Source: Stenotrophomonas geniculata ATCC 19374 = JCM 13324
GTDB taxonomy: Bacteria > Pseudomonadota > Gammaproteobacteria > Xanthomonadales > Xanthomonadaceae
Direction: 5' to 3'
Length of the DNA: 64,000 nucleotides
NCBI RefSeq assembly: GCF_001431625.1
Contig: NZ_LLXT01000086.1
Span: 62,001-126,000, forward strand
The translations under genes and the position numbers were made by a program. The notes beneath the pieces are model-generated. The model worked only from the letters and a program-made list of their open reading frames with translations. It was not told where the DNA came from and did no database searches. Positions 8,897-15,736 of the stretch are shown here, in pieces. Positions within the stretch are counted from its first letter, which is position 1. The number at the start of each line of letters is the position of its first letter.

Positions 8897-9169
8897 ATGA
8901 CGATGCCATCTGAGCGCACCCGCAATGTGCTGCAGGCGGGCGCGTTCCTCAGGCAGCTAGCGGCCAGCCAAGCCGTGCCTAAAGAGGTGCGGCAAGAGGC
9001 ATATCGACTGCTGCGGCACTATCCAACCGTCAGCGACATCGAGGCGATTGCTGAGCACGAAGAGCGGCTGCGAGCGCTGACCCAGTCGGCCTTCGTACGA
9101 CCCTACCTGAGCAGCGAGATCGAGGCGGATTGGTTCTCCGGGTACCCGCTCGGCCCTCATCGCATCTGA
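8897..9169 (+). CDS. BPSL0761-family small protein
   Basis: The roughly 90-residue protein (MTMPSERTRNVLQAGAFLRQ, then EVRQEAYRLLRHYPTVSDIE) matches the pattern of the BPSL0761 family: an N-terminal MTMPSERTRA-like helix and a central RREARxLLRHYP motif. The family has no established function. The ATG at 8897 is preferred over an upstream start at 8876 because the family begins at MTMPSERT. Its stop (TGA 9167-9169) is two bases before the SseB-like gene, so the two are probably translated together. The upstream 180 bases include an AT-rich stretch (8775-8810) that could hold its promoter. Confidence 0.7.
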   Translation: MTMPSERTRNVLQAGAFLRQLAASQAVPKEVRQEAYRLLRHYPTVSDIEAIAEHEERLRALTQSAFVRPYLSSEIEADWFSGYPLGPHRI

Positions 9170-9171
9170 CC

Positions 9172-10113
9172 ATGAAGCAACCGAGCAGGCCGCGTGGAAG
9201 AGGGACTACGTCTGCGGAGACAGCGCTGGAGGCTTCCTTTGAACGGGCCCGCGACAGTGCGGCCGAGGAACGCGCATTCTTCAAGCGACTGATGGATGCG
9301 ATCGTGTACGTGCATGCGCCCATCTCGGACGACGCGCAGACACTGCGGCTGGTCCAGTTCCGCCATCCTGACGGTTTCGATGCGATCCCTTTCTTTACCT
9401 CGCTCGACAAGGCGCAGGCGGCCAGCTCGTCTGCTGTCAGAATTCTGGGAGTTTCAGGCCGTGAGCTGCTAACCGGTACTCGCGGCGCGACGTTGATGCT
9501 CAATCCCAACTACGGCGGCGTTGTCCTGTACCCGGAAGAGGTTGCGACATTGTTGGATACGGGCTTTCTGGCCAGGGTGGAACGTCTGGCGCCGGCGGAG
9601 TTCGCGGTGAGACCTGCCCAGGCCGCGCCGGCTTGGCTCGCTCCGGCCATCAGCGGCAGCCTTGAGCACGCCGACTTCGTCTCGTCGGCCTATCTCCTGG
9701 AAACTCACTCGTCAGGGGGCGTCGAACAGCCTCCCGGTCTGTTGATCTGGCTGGTGGTGGACCTGGCTTTCGCCGAGCGGGCGGCTCGTCTGGTGACCAC
9801 CGCCATACAGCCCTTATGCTCAGATTTGGACGTCATCATCGACTTGGCGGTCCACGACGTATCGCTGCCTTTGCCGGCGGGCTTGGATGATCCCCAGATC
9901 CTGCCCATATTTTTTCACGAGAATCAAGCCAACTTGAGCACAGCTCATCGGCCTATGAGCCCTGAAGATAAGCTACTAGCACTCCTTCCGGGATTGACCG
10001 AGGAAGAGAAGGAACGGCGGACCCGCGAGGGTATGGCCGACGTCGACGCTGGACGTACGATCCCGCACGAGGAACTACTGCAATGGATCAGGCGACGGTC
10101 AGAGCCTTCTTGA
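9172..10113 (+). CDS. SseB N-terminal-like protein with an antitoxin-like tail
   Basis: Of the 313 residues, about 35-150 resemble the SseB N-terminal domain: FFKRLMDAIVYVHA, then FTSLDKAQAAS, SGRELLTGTRGATLMLNPN and GGVVLYPEEVATLL. Residues 165-260 match the SseB C-terminal half in outline (PAWLAPAISGSLEH, AYLLETHS, DLDVIIDLAVHD). The end is different: TREGMADVDAGRTIPHEELL plus QWIRRR is the pattern found at the C-terminus of ParD-like antitoxins and related addiction proteins. SseB-type proteins have been linked to serine sensitivity and contact-dependent systems, and the function here is unknown. It starts two bases after the BPSL0761-family gene. Confidence 0.7.
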   Translation: MKQPSRPRGRGTTSAETALEASFERARDSAAEERAFFKRLMDAIVYVHAPISDDAQTLRLVQFRHPDGFDAIPFFTSLDKAQAASSSAVRILGVSGRELLTGTRGATLMLNPNYGGVVLYPEEVATLLDTGFLARVERLAPAEFAVRPAQAAPAWLAPAISGSLEHADFVSSAYLLETHSSGGVEQPPGLLIWLVVDLAFAERAARLVTTAIQPLCSDLDVIIDLAVHDVSLPLPAGLDDPQILPIFFHENQANLSTAHRPMSPEDKLLALLPGLTEEEKERRTREGMADVDAGRTIPHEELLQWIRRRSEPS

Positions 10114-10285
10114 AGGTTTCCGTTGGGTCAGGAGCGTGGAAACTCTTGAATCCAATATTCAAGAAGGGCACGCGTGCCTGAGCAGTACTCCAGGAATGCC
10201 TGTGTCACGCGGCTTCTGGTTCAATCAAGCCTAGGTCTGTAATCCACGAACTGCCTGACGTCGAGGGGTGTTTCCTCGTTGAATC

Positions 10286-10769
10286 ATGGTGTTAGAGACG
10301 ATTCGGCTGTTTTTCTCACGAATCCCTGCCGACCTTCTTGAAAAACTGAACCAGACCTACCCAAACGCTTCCGTAAGGCAGGTGGTGAGAGGGCAGGTTA
10401 AGCACATCAGGGATAGCAATCCCAAGGAGATAGAAGCGCTATGACAGGAGGCCAACGATCAACTTCCTACTATCGCCGAGCTAAAGAGGGTCAGTGCGGT
10501 TGATCCAGAGTTCCGGATGGAAAACAGCTTCTTTGGGCCCAAGCCAGTCATCACCGCCCGCATCATCAACCGCTCAACACTGCCATTGAGCGAAGCGAGC
10601 TGGAATGCGGCGCTGTACATCAGCTACATCCACACGCGTCGAGCTGGAGATGATCCCTGAGACAGCAATGGACTTTACGGACAAAGCCTATCTAAGTGCC
10701 GATCTTCAGAAGCGCATTGATTTCCTTGAGAACCAACTCAAGCAAGCGAGCGAGTTCGAAGATGTCTGA
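10286..10769 (+). pseudogene. Broken gene of unknown function (in-frame stop plus frameshift)
   Basis: Frame 1 opens at the ATG at 10286 (MVLETIRLFFSRIPADLLEK), meets a TGA at 10442-10444 after 52 codons and then stays open as QEANDQLPTIAELKRV, then FFGPKPVITARIINRSTLP, up to a stop near 10660. Shifting by one base near 10637 continues the same protein: VELEMIPETAMDFTDKAYLS, then LQKRIDFLENQLKQASEFED, to a stop at 10767-10769. The middle of the predicted domain also seems to be deleted. The final helix is a coiled-coil type. I do not recognise the family. It is followed at once by a strong hairpin. Confidence 0.6.
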
Positions 10770-10770
10770 T

Positions 10771-10817
10771 GCTACCAAGCCCCGCCGGCGGATCACCCTC
10801 CGGCGGGGCTTGGTAGC
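10771..10817 (+). terminator. Strong GC hairpin after the broken gene
   Basis: There is a perfect 18-bp inverted repeat: GCTACCAAGCCCCGCCGG at 10771-10788 and its complement at 10800-10817, with an 11-base loop. No T-run follows, so it may be a hairpin-only terminator or a repeat element rather than a classical terminator. Confidence 0.6.
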
Positions 10818-10857
10818 GGTACCGACGTTCACCCCCGCCAAAGAGGACCATTACACA

Positions 10858-11289
10858 ATGCGCCCGTCCATCCTCGCCTTGGACTTAGAAGGAACGCTGA
10901 TTTCCAACGCTGTAAGCCAGATCCCGCGCCCGGGCCTCTACGAATTTCTGGAGTCGGCAAAGTCGCTCTTTGAGGGTCTAGTCATCTTCACCACAGTTCC
11001 GGAGCCTAGATTTCGCGAGATTGCCGACCTATTGGCTTGCGAAGGAGCGGCCCCGGGTTGGTTTGCCCGCTTGCCATACATAGACTGGACTGGGCCGACG
11101 AAGGATCTTGCCAACGTTTCCCAGCCCATCGGCTCTGCATGGCTACTAGATGATTACGCCCCCTATGTACAACCGGGACAGGAACATTGCTGGGTCCCGG
11201 TTCAACTGTTTTGTTCTCCTTACCCCGAGGACGACGCGGGACTGGACGATGCCATCGAGGCAATCCGTAAGCGACTGAACGAGTACTAG
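10858..11289 (+). CDS. HAD-superfamily (NIF/CTD-like) phosphatase
   Basis: The 143-residue protein carries the four HAD motifs: motif I LALDLEGTL (nucleophile D9), motif II FTTVPEP, motif III lysine in GPTKDLANV and motif IV AWLLDDYAP. The compact cap-less form resembles NIF/CTD-type phosphatases. Motif I has E11 where the acid/base residue is usually Asp (DxDGT), so activity is uncertain. AGAGGA upstream supports the ATG at 10858. It stands alone between a hairpin and an unrelated convergent gene. Its substrate is unknown. Confidence 0.75.
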   Translation: MRPSILALDLEGTLISNAVSQIPRPGLYEFLESAKSLFEGLVIFTTVPEPRFREIADLLACEGAAPGWFARLPYIDWTGPTKDLANVSQPIGSAWLLDDYAPYVQPGQEHCWVPVQLFCSPYPEDDAGLDDAIEAIRKRLNEY

Positions 11290-11468
11290 AGGGCCATCTC
11301 TTGGCCAGCGTCCAATGGGCCACAGGCTCGCCGGTCAACCAAGGTCCAGCGCTTCGTTGGAGAACCGTCGATATAGACCTGGGGGGGCGTTTACCGCGAT
11401 AGAGTCCTGAGCCCCCTCAAACCATCTCATGGACCCGTGGCAGCTGGTCGGTCTACTCAGACTAGAAG

Positions 11469-12248
11469 CTAAAGCTGCCAACTGCCGCTAGGTTCCAGCC
11501 AGTACGCCATGCCCAGCGGCAGGAAAGTCTCCATTGCAACGTCCAGGATCAACGGCTGACGCCAACCCTGACCAGGCAAGAAGCAAAAATCCTTCCGGGC
11601 GAGGGTTCCAGCTTGCTCGCGTCCAGCTAACCAGATGCATCTGCGTTTTATCTCGCGATCAAGTGCTCGCCTCGCGGCATGCTCATCCAAACCGCTTTGT
11701 ATGAACTCCGAGGCAGAATTTCGCATGCTCGCCCACAGCACGTAGCGCTTACGCCCCAAGCTGAGCGCATTCCATTCAGGCGATCCAATCGACTGAAGCC
11801 CGTCGCCTAGCTTCGGGTCCAACCGATGCTTCCGCAGAAGGTTTGCCAAGTACGCTCGAGCTTCGGTGGATGCCAGTGAAATTCCGAGATTCCGCCTCGC
11901 ACTGGGCGTGCACTCAGCCGCCCACTGGGTGAGCGACCGGGTCAATGCCGACTCAAGGTTCAAGTCACTGCGAGACCACGGAGATTTGTAGGACCAAGCC
12001 AGGGGCTCATACAGAGATCTTGCGGCAAGCCGAGAACATTCGACTGGTTCGCGATGGAGGACGCGCAGCGTCGCAAGCGTGTCAAGTGCCTGCGAGGCCA
12101 ACCCCTCAGCAGCTACCGGCGAACTAGCCGTTCTTGAGCGCTCTAGCGCGCACCACGCGCACGCAAGAAAGGGACCTATTGAACGAACGAAATTGTCCAG
12201 TTCTGGCCAGGGCGCGATGAGGGTCGGTTGGCTAACGACATAGGCCAC
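11469..12248 (-). CDS. Hypothetical protein (259 residues)
   Basis: I do not recognise this protein. It reads as a complete, mostly helical soluble protein: MAYVVSQPTLIAPWPELDNF at the start, a middle with many Leu/Arg helices (AYLANLLRKHRLDPKLG, RALDREIKRRCIWLAGRE) and a C-terminus LDVAMETFLPLGMAYWLEP. There is no signal peptide or membrane segment. It is transcribed toward the HAD gene and divergent from the dual-specificity phosphatase gene, with about 200 bases between their starts. Codon use is less GC-biased than in the core genes, which suggests acquired DNA. Confidence 0.55.
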   Translation of the reverse strand: MAYVVSQPTLIAPWPELDNFVRSIGPFLACAWCALERSRTASSPVAAEGLASQALDTLATLRVLHREPVECSRLAARSLYEPLAWSYKSPWSRSDLNLESALTRSLTQWAAECTPSARRNLGISLASTEARAYLANLLRKHRLDPKLGDGLQSIGSPEWNALSLGRKRYVLWASMRNSASEFIQSGLDEHAARRALDREIKRRCIWLAGREQAGTLARKDFCFLPGQGWRQPLILDVAMETFLPLGMAYWLEPSGSWQL

Positions 12249-12447
12249 ACAGCCCTCAAATCGCGATACCAGTTGTCAGGATATCAACCTGCCCACAGAC
12301 TGTCTATCTGACTTTCCGATATTGACCCTTAGGTGTTCTCTCCAGTTCAACGATATCTGAACATCCGATATCCTAGCCGTGCAGCGAATGAGCGGGGAGC
12401 GCCCCGGCGCACGACGCAGAACGTTACCGCATGTTGGGAGAGCCGAA

Positions 12448-13017
12448 ATGATGCGCACCAGCGCTAGCCACCCGTTACTGATTGCAGAGTTGCCTGTTGG
12501 AGCCCATGGAGGCGGCATAGGGGTGACATTTGCGCCAGGCAAGTACCAGGAAGTCGCCATGACTGGAGCATGGGCGAGAGACCTAGATGTGGACGTCTCG
12601 GCTATTCAGGACTGGGGTGCCACTCACCTAGTCACCTTGCTTGAGCCTTGGGAGCTCAAGGACCTTCGAATCGAGAGCTTACCGGCGATAGTGGCGGGGA
12701 AGGGCATCTCTTGGCATGGACTGCCAATCACTGATGGAGCCGCACCAGACGACAGACTCCTCAAAGATTGGCTACAGCTAAGTGCTGAGCTCGTCGCTGA
12801 CATGCTGAGCGGTCAAAGGATCGTGGTCCACTGCAAGGGGGGGTTGGGACGCGCGGGAACGGTCGCTGCCATGCTTTTGCTGCAGTCTGGCGAGGCCAAG
12901 CGGGCATCGGATGCCATCCACATGGTGCGGCATGCCAGGCCAGGCGCAATCGAAACGATTGCTCAAGAGGAGTTCCTAGAGTACTGGGCGCAGAGCCTTC
13001 ACCCGGGCGGAGCTTGA
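12448..13017 (+). CDS. Dual-specificity (cyclin-dependent-kinase-inhibitor-3-like) phosphatase
   Basis: The 189-residue protein has the tyrosine-phosphatase signature HCKGGLGRAGT (HCx5R, nucleophile C129), preceded by ISWHGLPITDGAAPDD, which fits the general-acid loop. The N-terminal part (LIAELPVGAHGGGIGVTFAP, then ATHLVTLLEPWEL) matches CDKN3-like bacterial phosphatases. I chose ATG 12448 (with another ATG directly after) because it has a GGGAGAG upstream and the family start; an earlier start would extend into the divergent promoter region. It would remove phosphate from a protein or small-molecule substrate that cannot be named here. Confidence 0.8.
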   Translation: MMRTSASHPLLIAELPVGAHGGGIGVTFAPGKYQEVAMTGAWARDLDVDVSAIQDWGATHLVTLLEPWELKDLRIESLPAIVAGKGISWHGLPITDGAAPDDRLLKDWLQLSAELVADMLSGQRIVVHCKGGLGRAGTVAAMLLLQSGEAKRASDAIHMVRHARPGAIETIAQEEFLEYWAQSLHPGGA

Positions 13018-13318
13018 CCACTCAGGTGCGCAGTCAGGAACTCAAGGACGAGTTGCCTGTGGATCCAGAACTCGAGGGCTTCTTAGGTCTGGATCCAGAA
13101 ATCGACGGCGTCTCCATAGTGGATCTTCGCGAGGGTTCAGGGCACATCAAAAATTCGCTGCCTCGAAAGCTAAGAACCTTGCTGTCGCACGAATCAGGGT
13201 CTTGTGCTGGGGCCGGACCAGCGCTATCGCTGACTAAGGCAGGGCAACCTCCAGGGACTGTACTGCGACGGCGCGATCAATAGACATCTGTCAGATGTAT
13301 CGCCACCACTATCGATCT
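13015..13318 (+). repeat. Decayed duplications between the phosphatase and XRE genes
   Basis: This 314-base gap has no convincing gene. Bases 13015-13135 are a diverged copy of 27964-28090 and contain a roughly 30-base unit (consensus GGATCCAGAAATCGAGGGCG) repeated with drift, encoding a DPEIEGVLG-like decapeptide. Bases 13207-13318 are a diverged copy of 14696-14806, which lies inside the downstream minus-strand gene. The frame spanning 13014-13283 is therefore judged to be patchwork and not a gene. Confidence 0.65.
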
Positions 13319-13331
13319 AATGAATGCTGAC

Positions 13332-14006
13332 TCAGCCGATGCGTGCTGCCTTAGGAGTTACGATCTGACTGCACTCGTGGCCGAGGCGAAACGCCACGAC
13401 GTACAGGACCGTGGCATCCATCGGCATACCTGAGCCCATCCGAATGACGACCTTACGCTGACCGTGCGACAGTGATACTCCCAGTTCCCGCAGGACCTCA
13501 ATGCGCTGCTGCAGCCCGTCGTAGATGTCTAGCTTGTCGACTTCTGAATACAGGTCTTGGCAGTCGCGATACTCACGGTAGTAGTCGACCAGTGCAGCAA
13601 ACTCGCTCGCCGCCTCGCGCGACAGCTCGAAAGCCGGTTCGGACAGATCCATGTCGCACGAAACGATCAGGCTGGCCAGCTCGCGCCCAGCAGCAAGCGG
13701 GGACACCGCCAGGGTGATGTAGTCGCGCTCAAACTGCGCTTGCGCCGCCTGCAGTTCCTCGTCTGTCGGCAGCGAGAAAGGCTTGTTGAGTGCATCGATG
13801 TCATTGAAATCGAAGGCGCGCGCCAGTGCGCGACGGGTGTCGAAACTGGCCGAGTCACCCTGCTCAACCCGCTGAACTGTTCGCACGTTCAGGCCCGAGA
13901 TCTCGGCCAATTGTTCTTGCGACCAATGACGCAACTGGCGGAACTGGCGAATGCAGGCGCCAACCTCAGCAGCGGTAAGCAGGCGAGGCGGGGTCTTGGT
14001 GGTCAT
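13332..14006 (-). CDS. XRE-family helix-turn-helix regulator
   Basis: The 224-residue protein starts with an XRE/Cro-like HTH (about 15-70): IRQFRQLRHWSQEQLAEISG, then LNVRTVQRVEQGDSASFDTR. This is followed by a longer, mostly helical effector region (RELASLIVSCDMDLSEPAFE, then EVDKLDIYDGLQQRIEVLRE). The C-terminal half is not a domain I recognise. It is divergent from nothing close: 240 bases upstream separate it from the end of the next minus-strand gene. A 101-base piece of its 5' end is duplicated at 27855-27955. Confidence 0.75.
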   Translation of the reverse strand: MTTKTPPRLLTAAEVGACIRQFRQLRHWSQEQLAEISGLNVRTVQRVEQGDSASFDTRRALARAFDFNDIDALNKPFSLPTDEELQAAQAQFERDYITLAVSPLAAGRELASLIVSCDMDLSEPAFELSREAASEFAALVDYYREYRDCQDLYSEVDKLDIYDGLQQRIEVLRELGVSLSHGQRKVVIRMGSGMPMDATVLYVVAFRLGHECSQIVTPKAARIG

Positions 14007-14248
14007 AGAAGATAACTCCGGAGGGGTAGGGAGCCCAGATTAGGAGGGTGCCGAACTTGGAAACATGACAGTCGCCCGACAGGCCCCCGACACAGATCAA
14101 CTGCCAGGACTTGCCCCAACGAGAAATCCGGGGCAACTGCTTATGCGCCCGTGATGTTCTCCCCGTGCCCCCAGAGGGGGGCGAGGCCCAACTGCCTAGT
14201 CACTCACCACAGACCCCACCCTAGACGCGCAGGCGATCCGGGACAGCT

Positions 14249-14914
14249 CTATGGCGAGGGCTGATGGGGGGTCAATGGCTCCAACTCTGGCAAAACACCC
14301 CCAAATTGATGATGCAGTGCATTCATCCATGCCAGAACTGGTTCGCCTGGCCACAGGTGCGCCAGATTCAGAAGGGTTAGCATGGCAAGCGCATTGCTGT
14401 TCATGGCCACCCCCGCCAGAAGCGCGCCCGGGTAGCCATTTAACTGCCTTGCCAAGGGGTGAATCCCGGCATGGAGATAGGAGTTCAAGCCGACATAAAG
14501 GCATTGTCTGGCTCTGCCCAACAACTGTGATGCTCCTCGGGGCCCAGAGGACTCAAGCTTTACGAGCATGTCCTGAACGCCAGGGAGCCTCTTTGCCGCT
14601 TGCTGACTCTCCAGAGTCAGGGGCGCAAGAAGCTTCTCGATGTCGGTGTCGGTAGCTGCATAACATGCCCAGGTTGCACGCACGAGGGCCTCATACTGGG
14701 GCCGGACCAGCGAGATTGCTGACTGGGGCAGAGTAGCGATCAGGGACTGTACTGCCACGGCGTGATCAAGGGACATCTGGCAAAGTGCCGCCACCGCCGT
14801 CGATCTTCGGTCACGTCCATGCTCTATCTCCATCCAAGCGGCTCGAATTTCACCCAAGAGCTCTAAGGAGCCCTCCAGCACAGACGCCCGATCCTGGTCA
14901 GCCGATTGAGGCAC
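14249..14914 (-). CDS. DUF6988/DUF5677-like hypothetical protein
   Basis: The 221-residue all-helical protein shows a pattern seen in DUF5677/DUF6988-type proteins: SLDHAVAVQSLIATLPQSAI, then LVRPQYEALVRATWACYAAT with the conserved RPxxExxVRxxW helix, and later LNSYLHAGIHPLARQL. The family is found in accessory islands and its role is not established. The start (MPQSADQDRASVLEG) has no upstream rival. A 111-base portion (14696-14806) exists as a decayed copy at 13207-13318, showing local duplication. Confidence 0.6.
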   Translation of the reverse strand: MPQSADQDRASVLEGSLELLGEIRAAWMEIEHGRDRRSTAVAALCQMSLDHAVAVQSLIATLPQSAISLVRPQYEALVRATWACYAATDTDIEKLLAPLTLESQQAAKRLPGVQDMLVKLESSGPRGASQLLGRARQCLYVGLNSYLHAGIHPLARQLNGYPGALLAGVAMNSNALAMLTLLNLAHLWPGEPVLAWMNALHHQFGGVLPELEPLTPHQPSP

Positions 14915-15017
14915 AAGTCATCCTAGAATCGTGATCTGCAGGCAAGAGTAACGGCTCGTCCATCGGGCAAAGCCCTCAGTTGGCCGGCTGGGCTGCAGCA
15001 TCTGTTAGCCGGTAATC

Positions 15018-15140
15018 TCTGCATTGCATCATCCGTGCATCAGCAATTTCTGCGTTGCGTCAGTCGCAAGTCAAATTTTTCTGCAATGGACCGTCTTGCA
15101 CTGAAATTTTATTCCTCAAAAGCTGAAATCTCTGCAATGG
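15018..15140. repeat. Short TCTGCAWTG repeats at 31-base spacing in a 620-base gap
   Basis: In the intergenic stretch 14915-15534 the decamer TCTGCATTGC (15018), TCTGCGTTGC (15049) and TCTGCAATGG (15080, 15131) recurs at spacings of 31, 31 and 51 bases. Three helical turns fit 31 bp, so a regulator could bind along one face of the DNA. The rest of the gap shows only a weak minus-strand frame (15213-15473). Confidence 0.5.
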
Positions 15141-15212
15141 CACCCTAAGAATGTCTGCGATGAACAGCGTTCTGGTCCGCGCGCGATTGCTTCCTATATT
15201 GCAACCATACGC

Positions 15213-15473
15213 TCAGCCAGCCAACCGCCGGGATCCATGATCGCGCGAGCGGACGATCCCGGTCGCAAATGGCTGGCTGCCGTCACTCTCGTGGCTTTGA
15301 GCGATCAAGGGGAGCAGTCTGGCCCACGTGTCGAACAGAAGCCTTGGATCTTGGTGGATCAGAAGCGAAACCCGCAGCGCATCTTCCATCGCCTTGAGGT
15401 AGCCGCGGCGTATCTCAAGTGCGTTCTCGCAAGCATTGGGGCGACCAAGAATTTGTGTGATCGCGGAGGCCAT
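15213..15473 (-). CDS. Possible small hypothetical protein
   Basis: The frame has 86 codons from the ATG at 15473 (MASAITQILGRPNACENALE, then IRRGYLKAMEDALRVSLLIH). The amphipathic helices look protein-like, but there is no good ribosome binding site and no family I recognise. It lies divergent from the gene split by the transposon, 62 bases apart. It may be real or chance. Confidence 0.35.
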   Translation of the reverse strand: MASAITQILGRPNACENALEIRRGYLKAMEDALRVSLLIHQDPRLLFDTWARLLPLIAQSHESDGSQPFATGIVRSRDHGSRRLAG

Positions 15474-15534
15474 AGCAGTCTGGACAGGAGGGGAGGGGAA
15501 GGCGATAGTCTGCAAACGTCTAGACGATCCCGCA

Positions 15535-15698
15535 ATGAGCATCCTCAACGTTCTCCTCACTCGTGACCACCTCGTCGTCGCAGCGGATACCCTGGCAGAG
15601 GATGCTCTCACAGGGGCGTATTCCGCGGGGGCAAAGCTGCTGCTGATCCCTCAGCACAACGTAGTGCTTGCTGCGCGCGGGTCTACGCAATTCTTCCT
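15535..15698 (+). pseudogene. 5' part of a gene split by the mercury transposon
   Basis: From ATG 15535 the frame encodes MSILNVLLTRDHLVVAADTL, then GAKLLLIPQHNVVLAARGST, and runs into the transposon after the second base of codon 55. Joining base 15698 to base 24060, with one TTCCT copy removed, keeps the frame and gives a 204-residue protein ending at 24510. The N-terminal beta-rich start with AADTL and a later LAARGS recalls proteasome-like Ntn-hydrolase proteins. That is a fold-level guess only. Confidence 0.75.
15694..15698. repeat. Target-site duplication, left copy
   Basis: TTCCT here, directly before the left inverted repeat, is repeated at 24055-24059 directly after the right one. 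A 5-bp duplication is standard for Tn3-family insertion and shows that the element arrived here as a unit. Confidence 0.9.
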
Positions 15699-15736
15699 GG
15701 GGGGCTCGCAGAATTCGGAAAAAATCGTACGCTAAG
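15699..15736 (+). repeat. Left terminal inverted repeat (38 bp)
   Basis: It begins GGGGGGCTCGCAGAATTCGG and ends GTACGCTAAG. It matches the right repeat except for a few bases near the outer end (GGGGGGCTC against GGGGGAACC). The tnpA stop codon overlaps its inner end. Confidence 0.92.

Noticed and set aside
13014..13283. 90-codon plus-strand frame with repeated DPEIEG-like units
   Set aside because: It starts with TTG inside the end of the phosphatase gene and is composed of two decayed duplications from other places, so it is probably not a gene.
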